A stretch of DNA of 64,000 nt from Oceanobacillus neutriphilus (GTDB lineage Bacteria > Bacillota > Bacilli > Bacillales > Amphibacillaceae). Made by a program: the position numbers and the translations under genes. The notes below the pieces were generated by a model. That model worked only from the letters and a program-made list of their open reading frames with translations, ran no database searches and had not been told where the DNA came from. The stretch is taken from positions 109,203 through 173,202 of the forward strand of contig NZ_BMLW01000013.1 in the NCBI RefSeq assembly GCF_014645515.1. The letters run 5' to 3'. Of this stretch, positions 25,706 to 34,356 are shown piece after piece. How positions within the stretch are numbered: the stretch's first letter is position 1; the number at the start of each line of letters is the position of its first letter.

Positions 25706-26434
25706 TTATATTAATTCTTCGATTTCTGCAGATTCTCTTAGTTCATTTACTTTATCTGCATATTGCTCCCGCTGTTTATTCTGTGCAATCATACCTTCAA
25801 GCTGTGCTCTGGTTTCATCATTCAGTTCTCCTGCCTCCTGATCGCCAGACTGCTCTGCCATTTGATCATACATCTCTTCAACTTCTTCGTCTGTCACTTC
25901 CACATCAAATTCTTCTTCCATATATTTTCCGGTTGCAAGGTCAAACTTTAATTGTTCTGCATACTGTTCTTCGCTTAAATGTAATTGATCGAGCGTGGTT
26001 TGAAATTGTTCTTCATCTGCTTCTTTCATTGCATCTAACTCTGCCTGAACTTCATCATCTGTCACTTCTACACCAGCTTCATTTGCTTCTTGCATAATAA
26101 GCTCTTGTTCCACCAGGAATTTAATGGTCTCATCCTGCAATGCCTCTGTATCTTCTACATCTTGTCCTGATTGAAACATTACTGATTTAACCAAAGGATA
26201 GGCTCTATTATAAGCAGCTCCCTGAACCTCTTCTCCATTTACAGAAACAACAGGTTCTTCTTCATCAAGAAATTCATCATCTTCAAACTCCGGTGTTGCC
26301 TGCTCTTGCTGCTCTGGAGCACCTTCTTGCTGCTGGTCTCCTTCCTCTTGTTTTTCTGTATTGTTATCATCATTTCCACATGCTGCTAAAAGCATGGTTA
26401 TAATCATCATTATCGTTAATGTCAGTTTCTTCAT
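25706..26434 (-). CDS. SurA-N-domain lipoprotein (chaperone-like, no PPIase domain)
   Basis: Signal peptide with lipobox LLAAC (Cys19), then a Gln/Glu-rich linker (about residues 20-60). After it comes a SurA_N_3-type helical domain with VVSVNGEEVQGAAY, FLVEQELIMQEANEAGVEVTDDEV and the partner helices. The parvulin isomerase domain of PrsA/SurA is absent, so at 242 residues it is probably an extracellular folding chaperone or holdase anchored to the membrane. GAGGGATG precedes the ATG. It is a single gene. Confidence 0.82.
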   Translation of the reverse strand: MKKLTLTIMMIITMLLAACGNDDNNTEKQEEGDQQQEGAPEQQEQATPEFEDDEFLDEEEPVVSVNGEEVQGAAYNRAYPLVKSVMFQSGQDVEDTEALQDETIKFLVEQELIMQEANEAGVEVTDDEVQAELDAMKEADEEQFQTTLDQLHLSEEQYAEQLKFDLATGKYMEEEFDVEVTDEEVEEMYDQMAEQSGDQEAGELNDETRAQLEGMIAQNKQREQYADKVNELRESAEIEELI

Positions 26435-26609
26435 TTAAACATCCCTCACTTTAAAAATTTGTCATGTTCCATTCAATCATACTTGGCTATCTTGTTTCAA
26501 GTTTTCGAGCAATTTATTTTTAACAGATAACATGACCCTCCATATATCCTTCCCCACTTTTATATACAAAAAACTCCCAACTCGAAATTAAATTATGAAA
26601 TACCCCTTT

Positions 26610-26915
26610 TCAACCTGTATAGAACATTCTGCTAGCGAAGGCGGACCGTTTTGACTCCTGAAGGGAAAGCAGAAAGCGTCGTTTAACACGTAACAACTGG
26701 ACCGAAGCAACTAAGATAAAGGAATCATGCCCCTTTAGGGGTATGCCGCCGTTAGGCTTCAGCCTGCTTTTAGTCGGCCTTCCTTTACTTTAACGGATGA
26801 TGACTTTCACCCGCGGGGCATAGGCGCGACTTTAGCTCTGTCTAAGGAGGCGCTAGAAATATTTTTCCTTTACTTTAAGGAAAAAAGCTCCATGTTCTTA
26901 TTTCCTAAGATAGAC
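26610..26915. repeat. Structured intergenic repeat, copy R5 (variant core)
   Basis: It shares GGCGGACCGTTTTGACTCCT with R1/R2 but continues with a different middle module. That module includes CATGCCCC-TTTA-GGGGTATG and TAAAGGAA/TTCCTTTA pairs. The same module recurs at 63720-63930. No terminal inverted repeats are seen, so this copy is truncated or its ends have decayed. The remaining parts of 26435-27005 hold only this and a terminator. Confidence 0.7.
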
Positions 26916-26918
26916 AAT

Positions 26919-26980
26919 AAAAAATATCCTCAAATCTGTTAAAAAGCAATCATACATGACTTTTAACAGATTTGAGGATA
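26919..26980 (-). terminator. Terminator of siderophore importer operon
   Basis: A perfect 20-bp stem (26925-26944 with 26961-26980, TATCCTCAAATCTG.../...CAGATTTGAGGATA) is followed on the minus strand by TTTTTTATT. Confidence 0.9.
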
Positions 26981-27005
26981 TAGAAATACTGATAAACTTG
27001 AATGA

Positions 27006-28061
27006 TCATAAAGTCTTCCTCTTTAAGATGATAATTAAGAATGTAACTCCACCAACGATTTCAATAATAATGGAAACCACGCCTTGAGCGTTAAATACAT
27101 GATTCATAATAAAATATGCACCAGTTAGTATCAGGAATCCGATAGCGAGAGCCATTGGAAAAATATATCTGTGATCATAGGTTCGTGCCAGCTGATAACT
27201 CAACGTTGCAACCAAAAAGCCAAAGAAAGTAAGCGGCCCGACTAAAGCAGTTGAGATGGACATCAGTATAGAAACTAATACAAGAACATAAATGATACTA
27301 AACTTATGATTAACTCCTAAAGAACTGGAAATCTCTTTTCCGAGTGACAATACATTTAATTTCTTCGCATAAGCAAAGAGAAGGAATGCTGCAACGATTA
27401 CTATTGGAATTGCAATAGGAAAATATTCTGCATCTGCATTATTGACAGATCCAAACAGCTTCGCCTGCAGGATATCAAATTCAGAAGGTGCTAGCAGTTT
27501 TCTCATAAAGGTTGACAATGACCTTAGTCCCGTTCCGATAATGATTCCAACCAAAAGCATCAGCTGTAAATTTCCATACTTTCCTGAAAGTAACCATCCA
27601 TAAAGCACTAAACACATCGCGACCATAATAGCCACTTGGAATAAAAATGATCCAGTACCCATATAACCTATAAACGCAGTGGCACCAAAGAAAAACATGG
27701 TACTCGTATGTATCGTGGAATAAAGTGCTTCAAACCCTAAAAGCGAAGGAGTTATAACCCGGTTATTTGTAACCGATTGGAAAGCAACCGTCGCCAAACT
27801 TTGACAAACTGCTGCAATAATCATGGAAACAATAGCTACCATTCTTCTTTTTGCAACTGGGATAAAGGAAGGGGAGTCTACTGGAACTGGATTATTATAA
27901 ACTAAAAGTCCATACGAAGAAAGAAGACCCAAACCAATCAACGCTATCAATAATATCCAATAACGCCTTTCCTCCTTTTTGGAACGAAAAGCTTTAGAAG
28001 GTTTATTTTTATTAGGAAGGCTGGAATCCATTTTGACATTTTTTTCATTAGTATATTCCAA
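27006..28061 (-). CDS. Siderophore ABC transporter permease, FecCD family (YclO-like)
   Basis: This 351-residue permease has about ten helices. It carries the FecCD-family region GPLTFFGFLVATLSYQLA and the ATPase-contact loop LGKEISSSLGV. The likely start is TTG at 28061, though AAGGAGG lies 13 bases upstream, longer than usual. It is the last gene of the importer operon and the second permease half, paired with the gene at 28066. By subunit order it resembles the petrobactin-type YclNOPQ importer. Confidence 0.85.
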   Translation of the reverse strand: MEYTNEKNVKMDSSLPNKNKPSKAFRSKKEERRYWILLIALIGLGLLSSYGLLVYNNPVPVDSPSFIPVAKRRMVAIVSMIIAAVCQSLATVAFQSVTNNRVITPSLLGFEALYSTIHTSTMFFFGATAFIGYMGTGSFLFQVAIMVAMCLVLYGWLLSGKYGNLQLMLLVGIIIGTGLRSLSTFMRKLLAPSEFDILQAKLFGSVNNADAEYFPIAIPIVIVAAFLLFAYAKKLNVLSLGKEISSSLGVNHKFSIIYVLVLVSILMSISTALVGPLTFFGFLVATLSYQLARTYDHRYIFPMALAIGFLILTGAYFIMNHVFNAQGVVSIIIEIVGGVTFLIIILKRKTL

Positions 28062-28065
28062 TTTG

Positions 28066-29079
28066 TTATCCTAGCCTCCTTCTTCTTAACAAAATAACAA
28101 TAAATACGACTGCTCCCACTGTTCCAAGTATTAAAGAAACAGGTACTTCAAATGGCATAATAACTGTCCGGGATATGATATCAGCAGCGGTCAAGGCAGC
28201 CATTCCGGACACACAAACCCAAGGCAGATTACTCCTGAGATCATCGCCTCTAAACATAGAAACAATATTTGGGACAATCAAACCTAAAAAAGGTAAGTTT
28301 CCAATCACAGCTGCAACAATACCAACTGCGACGGCAATAAGCGCAGTACCAATAAGAACGATCTGATTATAACTCACGCCAAGATTTTTTGTAACTTCCT
28401 CCCCCAGTCCAGCTAATGTCAGTCTATTAGCGTAGATAAAAATGAGAAAAGTAATGGCAACAATCAGCCATAGATATTCATATCTTCCGACCTGTATCGA
28501 TGCAAAAGAACCTACAAACCAGGTTTCCACACTTTGCGACATTTGAAAAACAAGGCCTACAAACGTGGAAACTGCAGAAATAACCGCTCCAAGCATGATC
28601 CCGATAATCGGGACAATTAAAGACGATCGAAGCTTCACTCTTCTTAAAAACAAAAAGAAAACCATCGTTCCTATAAAGGAAAAAATGATTGCTCCGGTCA
28701 TTCTTTGGAATAAAGTTGGCGCAGGAGATAATAAATAAACTACAACTAATCCCAAGCCTGCCCATTCAATCGTTCCTGTTGTGGTAGGTTCAACTAAACG
28801 ATTCTGTGTAATAAGCTGCATGACAAGCCCGGACATCGCCATTGCGGCTCCGGTAAGCATTAGTGCAGCTGTCCTTGGTATACGGGTGATGAAAAACATA
28901 TCCATTCCATCTTCTTGTCCACGTATATCGTAAACTCCTACAAGCATAGAAATAATACCTAGAATAATAACAATGATAACTGCTAAAATAAAAGGCTTTG
29001 TCCATATTTTTTGATGATTTGAATGCAGGGGCTGAGAACTCCCAGCCCCGAACATTTTTTGTATTGTATTTTTTAGCAC
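28066..29079 (-). CDS. Siderophore ABC transporter permease, FecCD family (YclN-like)
   Basis: This 337-residue protein has multiple helices, with the typical RIPRTAALMLTGAAMAMSG start of FecCD permeases, the loop LGEEVTKNLGVS that meets the ATPase, and GNLPFLGLIVPNIV. The start is GTG with GAGGAG upstream. It lies 20 bp behind the binding-protein gene and 4 bp ahead of the second permease, so the three are cotranscribed under the Fur-type promoter at 30288-30349. Confidence 0.88.
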   Translation of the reverse strand: MLKNTIQKMFGAGSSQPLHSNHQKIWTKPFILAVIIVIILGIISMLVGVYDIRGQEDGMDMFFITRIPRTAALMLTGAAMAMSGLVMQLITQNRLVEPTTTGTIEWAGLGLVVVYLLSPAPTLFQRMTGAIIFSFIGTMVFFLFLRRVKLRSSLIVPIIGIMLGAVISAVSTFVGLVFQMSQSVETWFVGSFASIQVGRYEYLWLIVAITFLIFIYANRLTLAGLGEEVTKNLGVSYNQIVLIGTALIAVAVGIVAAVIGNLPFLGLIVPNIVSMFRGDDLRSNLPWVCVSGMAALTAADIISRTVIMPFEVPVSLILGTVGAVVFIVILLRRRRLG

Positions 29080-29099
29080 TATAGTTATACTCCTCTATA

Positions 29100-30155
29100 C
29101 TATTCAGCTAAAGTATTTGCAAGATCCTCAAATAATTTAGTAAATGTTTGTATGGATTCATTTGTATAGGTATCTGCCGGTGCATAAACTATTTGTCCTT
29201 CAGTAACAGCAGTTGTGTTTTGAAGAGCAGGTGCATTGTCAATTACATCCTGAGCAGGGGTTGCCTCCTCTTCAGATGATATAGCAGCATCACGGTCCAT
29301 TACGAAAATCCAGTCTGGGTCCGTTTCTGCAATAGCTTCAACAGAAATATCATCACCTTGGTGGTCTGAAGAAGACTGATCAATTTCTAATGCCGGCGTC
29401 CAGTCGAAAATATCGTACAATGGTCCCCACACACGGCCGGAATGAGGAGCTGCAAAATTAATGTCTCCACCAGATACGATAACACTCATTATTGTATCCG
29501 TTCCATTATAAGCAGATTTAGCATCTTCAATCGACTGATCAAAATCAGCTGTCAATTGTTCAGCTTCCTCATTTTTATCAAAAATTTGCCCAAGAGAATT
29601 TGTAACATCCTTAAATCCGTTTTCTAAGTTTTCTCCAGGTGTGTCAGCTTCCTCGGAAACATCAAAGTTAAGATCAATAACCACTGCGTTTGGCACTAAT
29701 TCTTTTATATCTTCATAATAATTGCCAAACCTTTGACCAACGATGACAAGTTCAGGGTCTACCGCTGCGATAATTTCAAGGTTTGGTTCACGGTGGTTCC
29801 CAATGTTTTCAATTGATTCATCAGTTGCATAATCTATATTTTCAGGTATTAAATCTCTTGGAGCAGCAGCTAATTCAATACCCCAGTCAGATAACGTTTG
29901 AAACGTTCTGCTGTCTAAAGAAACCACATTCTTTGGATTTACCGGTACTGTAACTGTTCCATGGGCATCCGTTATTTCAACCGTCGCATCTTCAGCAGAA
30001 TCCTCTGCTCCTTCATCCGTTTCAGCAGAATCGCTTGTCTGGTCATCAGCATTTTCATTTTCATCACTTGAATTTGAACAAGCTGCCAGTGTCAATGCGA
30101 AGATTGCGAATATTGCTATAATAAATGTTGACTTAAAAAGTTTTGTTTTTCTCAT
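29100..30155 (-). CDS. Iron-siderophore substrate-binding lipoprotein (YclQ/CeuE-like)
   Basis: Signal peptide with lipobox TLAAC (Cys26), then an acidic linker. The rest is a class III binding-protein fold with ITDAHGTVTVPVNPKNVVSL, LEIIAAVDPELVIVGQR and DPDWIFVMDRDAA. These stretches are characteristic of catecholate/petrobactin binders such as YclQ. At 351 residues with the linker it is slightly long. It is the first gene of its transcription unit behind a Fur box. Ligand identity is inferred. Confidence 0.88.
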   Translation of the reverse strand: MRKTKLFKSTFIIAIFAIFALTLAACSNSSDENENADDQTSDSAETDEGAEDSAEDATVEITDAHGTVTVPVNPKNVVSLDSRTFQTLSDWGIELAAAPRDLIPENIDYATDESIENIGNHREPNLEIIAAVDPELVIVGQRFGNYYEDIKELVPNAVVIDLNFDVSEEADTPGENLENGFKDVTNSLGQIFDKNEEAEQLTADFDQSIEDAKSAYNGTDTIMSVIVSGGDINFAAPHSGRVWGPLYDIFDWTPALEIDQSSSDHQGDDISVEAIAETDPDWIFVMDRDAAISSEEEATPAQDVIDNAPALQNTTAVTEGQIVYAPADTYTNESIQTFTKLFEDLANTLAE

Positions 30156-30287
30156 TCTCCTACCTCTTCCTTTATGTATTATTAATGATTAGACTATTAA
30201 ATTGATCAAATTAATATCTGCGTTATATTTTAGCGAATGATTTAAATAATAATTATTATTTCTATTTTTGCAATCATATAACTTTTT

Positions 30288-30349
30288 GATAATGATAATC
30301 AATCTCAATTAGTCTGCTTAAAGTATATCAAATTAAGAAGCGTTGTCAA
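30288..30349 (-). promoter_or_regulatory. Promoter and Fur box for siderophore importer genes
   Basis: On the minus strand TTGACA (30344-30349) and TATACT (30322-30327) are 16 bases apart. A Fur-box-like GATAATGATAATCAATCTC (30288-30306) lies around or just beyond the start point. Confidence 0.8.
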
Positions 30350-30453
30350 CAGTATTTTGAAATTTATATATTATACAATAATCACCAATTCGGACACTCC
30401 TTTATTCTCGTTTTATCACGGGCAGGCGGGAGTATTTCTGTTCCACATCATAG

Positions 30454-30488
30454 ACATGCGTGCTCCCTGTACAAGGAAGCACGCATGT
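30454..30488 (-). terminator. Hairpin between importer ATPase and binding-protein genes
   Basis: ACATGCGTGCT (30454-30464) and AGCACGCATGT (30478-30488) form a perfect 11-bp stem. No clear T-run follows. It may limit read-through from the ATPase gene into the separately promoted downstream unit. Confidence 0.55.
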
Positions 30489-30517
30489 ATTTAGAAGTCC
30501 CTAACGGTTAAGTTCAT

Positions 30518-31288
30518 TTAACTTATATGGGAATCAAAGTATACACAAAAACGGCAGCCGTTTTGCATATGGACGGGAATGTGCATATCATATACTTCGT
30601 TTAATGCCTCTGAATTAATAATTTCGTGTGTTGGACCATCTTTTATCAGCTGTCCATCTTTTAAAGCTACAATGTAATCCGAATAAACCGAAGCAAAGTT
30701 AATATCATGCAGTACAATCACAACGGTTTTCCCCAGCTCATCAACAAGCTTGCGTAAAATTTTCATGATTTGTACAGAATGCTTCATATCCAGATTATTT
30801 AATGGTTCATCCAGTAAAATATATTCTGTGTCCTGGGCAATAACCATGGAAATAAACGCCCGTTGCTTTTGACCGCCGGACAGTTCATCCAAGAATTTAT
30901 GCTGGATATCTGTTAAGTTCAGATATTCAATTGCCTGATCGACGATTCGATTATCCTCTGTATTTAGACGGCCTTTTGAGTAAGGATAGCGGCCAAATGA
31001 TACCAATTGCCGGATCGTTAATTTTACGTTAAAAAAGTTTGATTGTCTTAAAATGGCAATGCGCTTGGCAAATTCATTGGATTTCATATTCTTTATATTG
31101 TTTTTATCAAGTAATACATCTCCAGTGTCTGCATCAAGCAGCCGGCTTACCATGGAGAGCAGCGTTGATTTCCCTGCACCATTTGGTCCAATAAACGACG
31201 TAATTTTGTTAGGCTTAATTTGAACCGATACACCTTTTATAATAGGTTTATTTCCAAACCTCTTTGTCAATCCTTTTATTTCGATCAT
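30518..31288 (-). CDS. Siderophore ABC transporter ATP-binding protein (YclP-like)
   Basis: This 256-residue FepC-type ATPase has Walker A GPNGAGKST, signature LSGGQKQ and Walker B YILLDEPLNNLD. The switch His is in IVLHDINFA. A CRFCVYFDSH tail with two Cys ends the protein. It is encoded upstream of the binding protein and permeases, with its own Fur-type promoter (31443-31543), so the ATPase can be made from a separate transcript. A weak AGGGGC precedes the ATG. Confidence 0.88.
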   Translation of the reverse strand: MIEIKGLTKRFGNKPIIKGVSVQIKPNKITSFIGPNGAGKSTLLSMVSRLLDADTGDVLLDKNNIKNMKSNEFAKRIAILRQSNFFNVKLTIRQLVSFGRYPYSKGRLNTEDNRIVDQAIEYLNLTDIQHKFLDELSGGQKQRAFISMVIAQDTEYILLDEPLNNLDMKHSVQIMKILRKLVDELGKTVVIVLHDINFASVYSDYIVALKDGQLIKDGPTHEIINSEALNEVYDMHIPVHMQNGCRFCVYFDSHIS

Positions 31289-31442
31289 CTCGCAGCCCCT
31301 ACTTTCTTTAAGTATTAACTAAAAATATAGAAATAAGTAAAAAGCATTCGTAATGCAATCAAATCTTCTATACATGCAAGGCCTTTCCCTGCAGGAATTC
31401 AACAAACTTCCTTATCTTAAGAATTCATTCAAAATTAAGCCA

Positions 31443-31543
31443 GATAATAATTATTATCAAACTCTAATAGTTCTAAATAAGAATGATATTCATTATCAAT
31501 TAGATACCAATACCTAGTATATCAAATTTTCAGCCATCGTCAA
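31443..31543 (-). promoter_or_regulatory. Promoter and two Fur boxes for importer ATPase
   Basis: On the minus strand TTGACG (31538-31543) and TATACT (31516-31521) are 16 bases apart, the same architecture as the second importer promoter. Fur-type sites GAATGATATTCATTATCAA (31481-31499) and GATAATAATTATTATC (31443-31458) lie downstream of the start point. Confidence 0.8.
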
Positions 31544-31572
31544 TGGAAGATTAATATTAATTAGAGAATAAC

Positions 31573-31604
31573 AAAAAAAACTGCTCTTATAGGCAGTTTT
31601 TTTT
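31573..31604. terminator. Bidirectional terminator
   Basis: AAAAAAAACTGC and GCAGTTTTTTTT flank a short loop (31573-31604). It closes the minus-strand DsbA-like gene. Confidence 0.85.
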
Positions 31605-31700
31605 GATTTTTGTTCAAGTTTTTGTCAAATTCATAATCGTTGATACTAATTAAAGGAAAGTTCCCTTTAATTTACAGAGATACTTTTATTAGCTTCTTCT

Positions 31701-32423
31701 TTATTTATTCTCACATCCATCGCCGGTACAGTAAGATGTTTTATTCTCATTTGGATTTAATGATTGCAAAACAGGCTTTGGCTTTTCCTGCTCCTCTTGC
31801 CACACCTTTTCAAGTACTTGTGTAAAAGTCTCTTCCGGCTGTGCACCAGAAACTGCGTATTTTTCATTAAATACGAAGAAAGGAACTCCCTGGACACCAA
31901 GCTGTTTTGCTAAATCTATATCCTCATTGACCTTATTACGAAATTTACAGCTTTCTAATACGGTTTCTGCATCTTCTCTATTTAAACCAATTTCCTCAGC
32001 TAAACGGATCAGTGTATTTTTATCACTCAACAGATCAGAATCTAAGAAATGAGCCTGGAATAAACGTTCTGTCAACTCAGCTTCCTTTTCATTTTCAGCA
32101 GCTAACTTAGCAAGTCGATGCGCATCAAATGTATTACTATATTTCATCGTTTCAAAGTTATAAGTTAAACCAACCTCTTCTGCTTGGTCTCCTACTTGTT
32201 TGTTCATCACAGATACCTGCTCCAAAGAAATACCCTTCAGCTCAGAAAATGTCTCAGCATAATTTTTTCCCGGGATATGCTGCGCAGCCGGGTCAAGCTG
32301 GTAGCTTCTAAACTGCACTGTTACCTGATCACGGTATGAAAACTTCTCCAAAGCGTGTTCAAACCGGCGTTTTCCAATATAACAAAATGGGCATACAAAG
32401 TCAGACCAAATTTCAACTTTCAT
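31701..32423 (-). CDS. DsbA-family oxidoreductase, FrnE type
   Basis: This 240-residue cytoplasmic thioredoxin-fold protein has the active motif CPFC (Cys11, Cys14) in WSDFVCPFCYIGKRRF. The cis-Pro segment VQGVPFFVFNEKYAVSGAQ is conserved. FrnE proteins take part in disulfide isomerase or polyketide-type redox reactions and oxidative stress. The C-terminus adds YCTGDGCENK, a second Cys pair four residues apart, which might recycle the active site. GAGGTG precedes the ATG; a terminator follows. Confidence 0.9.
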   Translation of the reverse strand: MKVEIWSDFVCPFCYIGKRRFEHALEKFSYRDQVTVQFRSYQLDPAAQHIPGKNYAETFSELKGISLEQVSVMNKQVGDQAEEVGLTYNFETMKYSNTFDAHRLAKLAAENEKEAELTERLFQAHFLDSDLLSDKNTLIRLAEEIGLNREDAETVLESCKFRNKVNEDIDLAKQLGVQGVPFFVFNEKYAVSGAQPEETFTQVLEKVWQEEQEKPKPVLQSLNPNENKTSYCTGDGCENK

Positions 32424-32546
32424 TTTTGTTCACCTCAATTTCCCCATTTATTTTAGCACAAGGAAACCTGGGAACAAAGTAATCTGCATTCATTCTTGGC
32501 ACTGACTATTTTCACATTCAAAATAGCAGGATGACTGCGGTAAAAA

Positions 32547-32996
32547 TCAGTAATTTCTTTTATCCTCTATTGCCCCGTCTGCCCGATAAATGGTTAAAGA
32601 TGTCCCTTTATTTTTGGCAATTTCCGCGGCTCTTTTCACTGCCTCCTCTTTGTTTTTAAATATTTCACTTGCCTGACTGGAACCTGTAGACGCTACAGCC
32701 CAGCCTTCCTCATGGGAGTAGACCTCTTCGCCTTCCTCCAGACGCTCGGGGTTATTTGTTTTTTCTTTCCCTTCTTTGGACCGTTGTGTTGGTTTTCCGC
32801 TTTTTTCATAGCTGCGAATCTCTTCTTTATCGGCATTATTATACCATTCCTTCGCCTGCTCAATAGCTATCGGAATAGCCCGTCCTTCCTGATAGCCGTC
32901 ATCAAGCATGGAATTAGCAATATCAATGGCTTTTTTAAGAACAGGTTTTTCAAGATTTTTCATGGAGCTTGGATAATCATTCATTGTCCAAACCAT
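32547..32996 (-). CDS. YdaT-like DUF2188 general stress protein
   Basis: This 149-residue soluble protein has an N-terminal helical section (MNDYPSSMKNLEKPVLKKAI). A charged Lys/Glu linker follows, then a DUF2188 domain (EEGWAVASTGSSQAS...DGAIEDKRNY). It resembles B. subtilis YdaT, a SigB regulon member. The ATG at 32996 is preceded by AAGGAGG. A SigB-like promoter lies upstream, in agreement. Confidence 0.85.
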   Translation of the reverse strand: MVWTMNDYPSSMKNLEKPVLKKAIDIANSMLDDGYQEGRAIPIAIEQAKEWYNNADKEEIRSYEKSGKPTQRSKEGKEKTNNPERLEEGEEVYSHEEGWAVASTGSSQASEIFKNKEEAVKRAAEIAKNKGTSLTIYRADGAIEDKRNY

Positions 32997-33023
32997 TAAA
33001 AACGCCTCCTTTTTATATGGAGT

Positions 33024-33048
33024 TTTCCCGTTTCGAATGACATAAAAC
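33024..33048 (-). promoter_or_regulatory. Candidate SigB promoter for ydaT-like gene
   Basis: GTTTTA (33043-33048) and GGGAAA (33024-33029) are 13 bases apart on the minus strand, near the SigB consensus GTTTAA-N13-15-GGGTAT. The sites lie about 28-50 bp before the ATG. Confidence 0.65.
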
Positions 33049-33060
33049 ATCTTTATCCAT

Positions 33061-33092
33061 AAAAAAGCACGGGAATATTCCCGTACTTTTTT
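33061..33092 (-). terminator. Terminator of fni
   Basis: GCACGGGAA and TTCCCGTAC form the stem, flanked by six A and six T. It sits just behind the fni stop. Confidence 0.88.
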
Positions 33093-34140
33093 ACGTATCT
33101 AATAGCGATCTTCCATTAATGGAGACACGCTTTGTGTTCTTCAATTCATCAAGATTGACAGCTCCAATACCGAACATCGTCATCTTCAGCTCTAATTCTA
33201 ATTGCTCCATTGTTTGAACAACAGCTTCTGCTGATTCTGTCGCTGCCTGAAGCAAGTGTCTTGCATAACCGATTACATCTGCACCGATTGTAATTGCCTT
33301 TGCAGCATCTACTCCTGTTTTCATGCCGCCGCTTGCGACAAGCGGTGCATCCGGAAGCTGGCTGCGTACAGATACCAGACAATCCTTCGTTGGATTTCCC
33401 CAGCTATTAAATGCTTCTGCCGCTGCTTTCTTCAATGGGTCCTTAGAACGTAGCTTCTCAACCTGACTCCAGGATGTCCCGCCGGCTCCGGCAACATCGA
33501 TATAAGATATTCCTGCGTCATAAAGCCTTTTCGCTGCTTCTCCATCAATTCCAAAGCCAACTTCTTTCACGCCGACGGGTGCATTTACCTGCTTACAGAC
33601 CTGTTCAATCTTTGGCAGCAAGTCTTTAAAATTTAAATCGCCGCCATCCTGTACTGCTTCCTGCAAGGAGTTTAAATGCAGGACAATAGAATCAGCCTCA
33701 GTTTTATCAATAATACGCTGACATTCTTCTGCTCCGTAGCCGTAATTTAATTGAACGGCTCCAATATTTACAATTAATGGCACAGTTGGGGCCTGCTGAC
33801 GGATAAGGAAGGATTCTTTATGCTGATCACTTTCTAAAAATGCTCTGGTTGAACCGATGGCTAATACCCATCCTTTTTGCTCCGCAGCCAAGGCTAAATT
33901 TTGATTAATGGTTGTCGCCAGCTCTGAACCGCCCGTCATGGAGCTGACCAGAAATGGCGCCTGTAAAGCTTTGTTCAAGAATGACGTTGCAAGTGAAATA
34001 TCGGCAAAGTCAATCTCCGGCAAAGCATTATGGAGAAAATGAATTCCTTCCAGCCCAGTTGATTTATTGACACCCTCTACCTCTCCCTCAAGGCAAAGAC
34101 GGATATGTTCTGTTTTACGTTGGTTGATTCCTTTTTCCAT
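33091..34140 (-). CDS. fni: Type 2 isopentenyl-diphosphate delta-isomerase Fni
   Basis: This FMN- and NADPH-dependent enzyme interconverts IPP and DMAPP for isoprenoid synthesis. The family segments are visible: RKTEHIRLCLE at the N-terminus, APFLVSSMTGGS, LAIGSTRAFLE, the substrate loop VLHLNSLQEAVQDGGD, VKEVGFGID, DVAGAGGTSW and ASGGMKTGVDAAK. At 349 residues it has normal length. The ATG is preceded by GAGGGAC. It is a single-gene unit. Confidence 0.95.
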   Translation of the reverse strand: MEKGINQRKTEHIRLCLEGEVEGVNKSTGLEGIHFLHNALPEIDFADISLATSFLNKALQAPFLVSSMTGGSELATTINQNLALAAEQKGWVLAIGSTRAFLESDQHKESFLIRQQAPTVPLIVNIGAVQLNYGYGAEECQRIIDKTEADSIVLHLNSLQEAVQDGGDLNFKDLLPKIEQVCKQVNAPVGVKEVGFGIDGEAAKRLYDAGISYIDVAGAGGTSWSQVEKLRSKDPLKKAAAEAFNSWGNPTKDCLVSVRSQLPDAPLVASGGMKTGVDAAKAITIGADVIGYARHLLQAATESAEAVVQTMEQLELELKMTMFGIGAVNLDELKNTKRVSINGRSLLDT

Positions 34141-34356
34141 AATTGTCCCTCGCTTATCTCAATTTAGTACTATATCTAGTGTACTTGTTTCGTGAAATAA
34201 ATGAAAGATAAATGACGCTGAGCCAGTATACTGTAAAAATAAATAGAAAGATTTCTAAACAGTTCAGATTTCAGGCATTTCTTCATATAAAGTTCAGATT
34301 ATAAGTGTGTTTTCTGTTATAATAATACTACTTATTTATGTTTTTGGGAGGAAATA

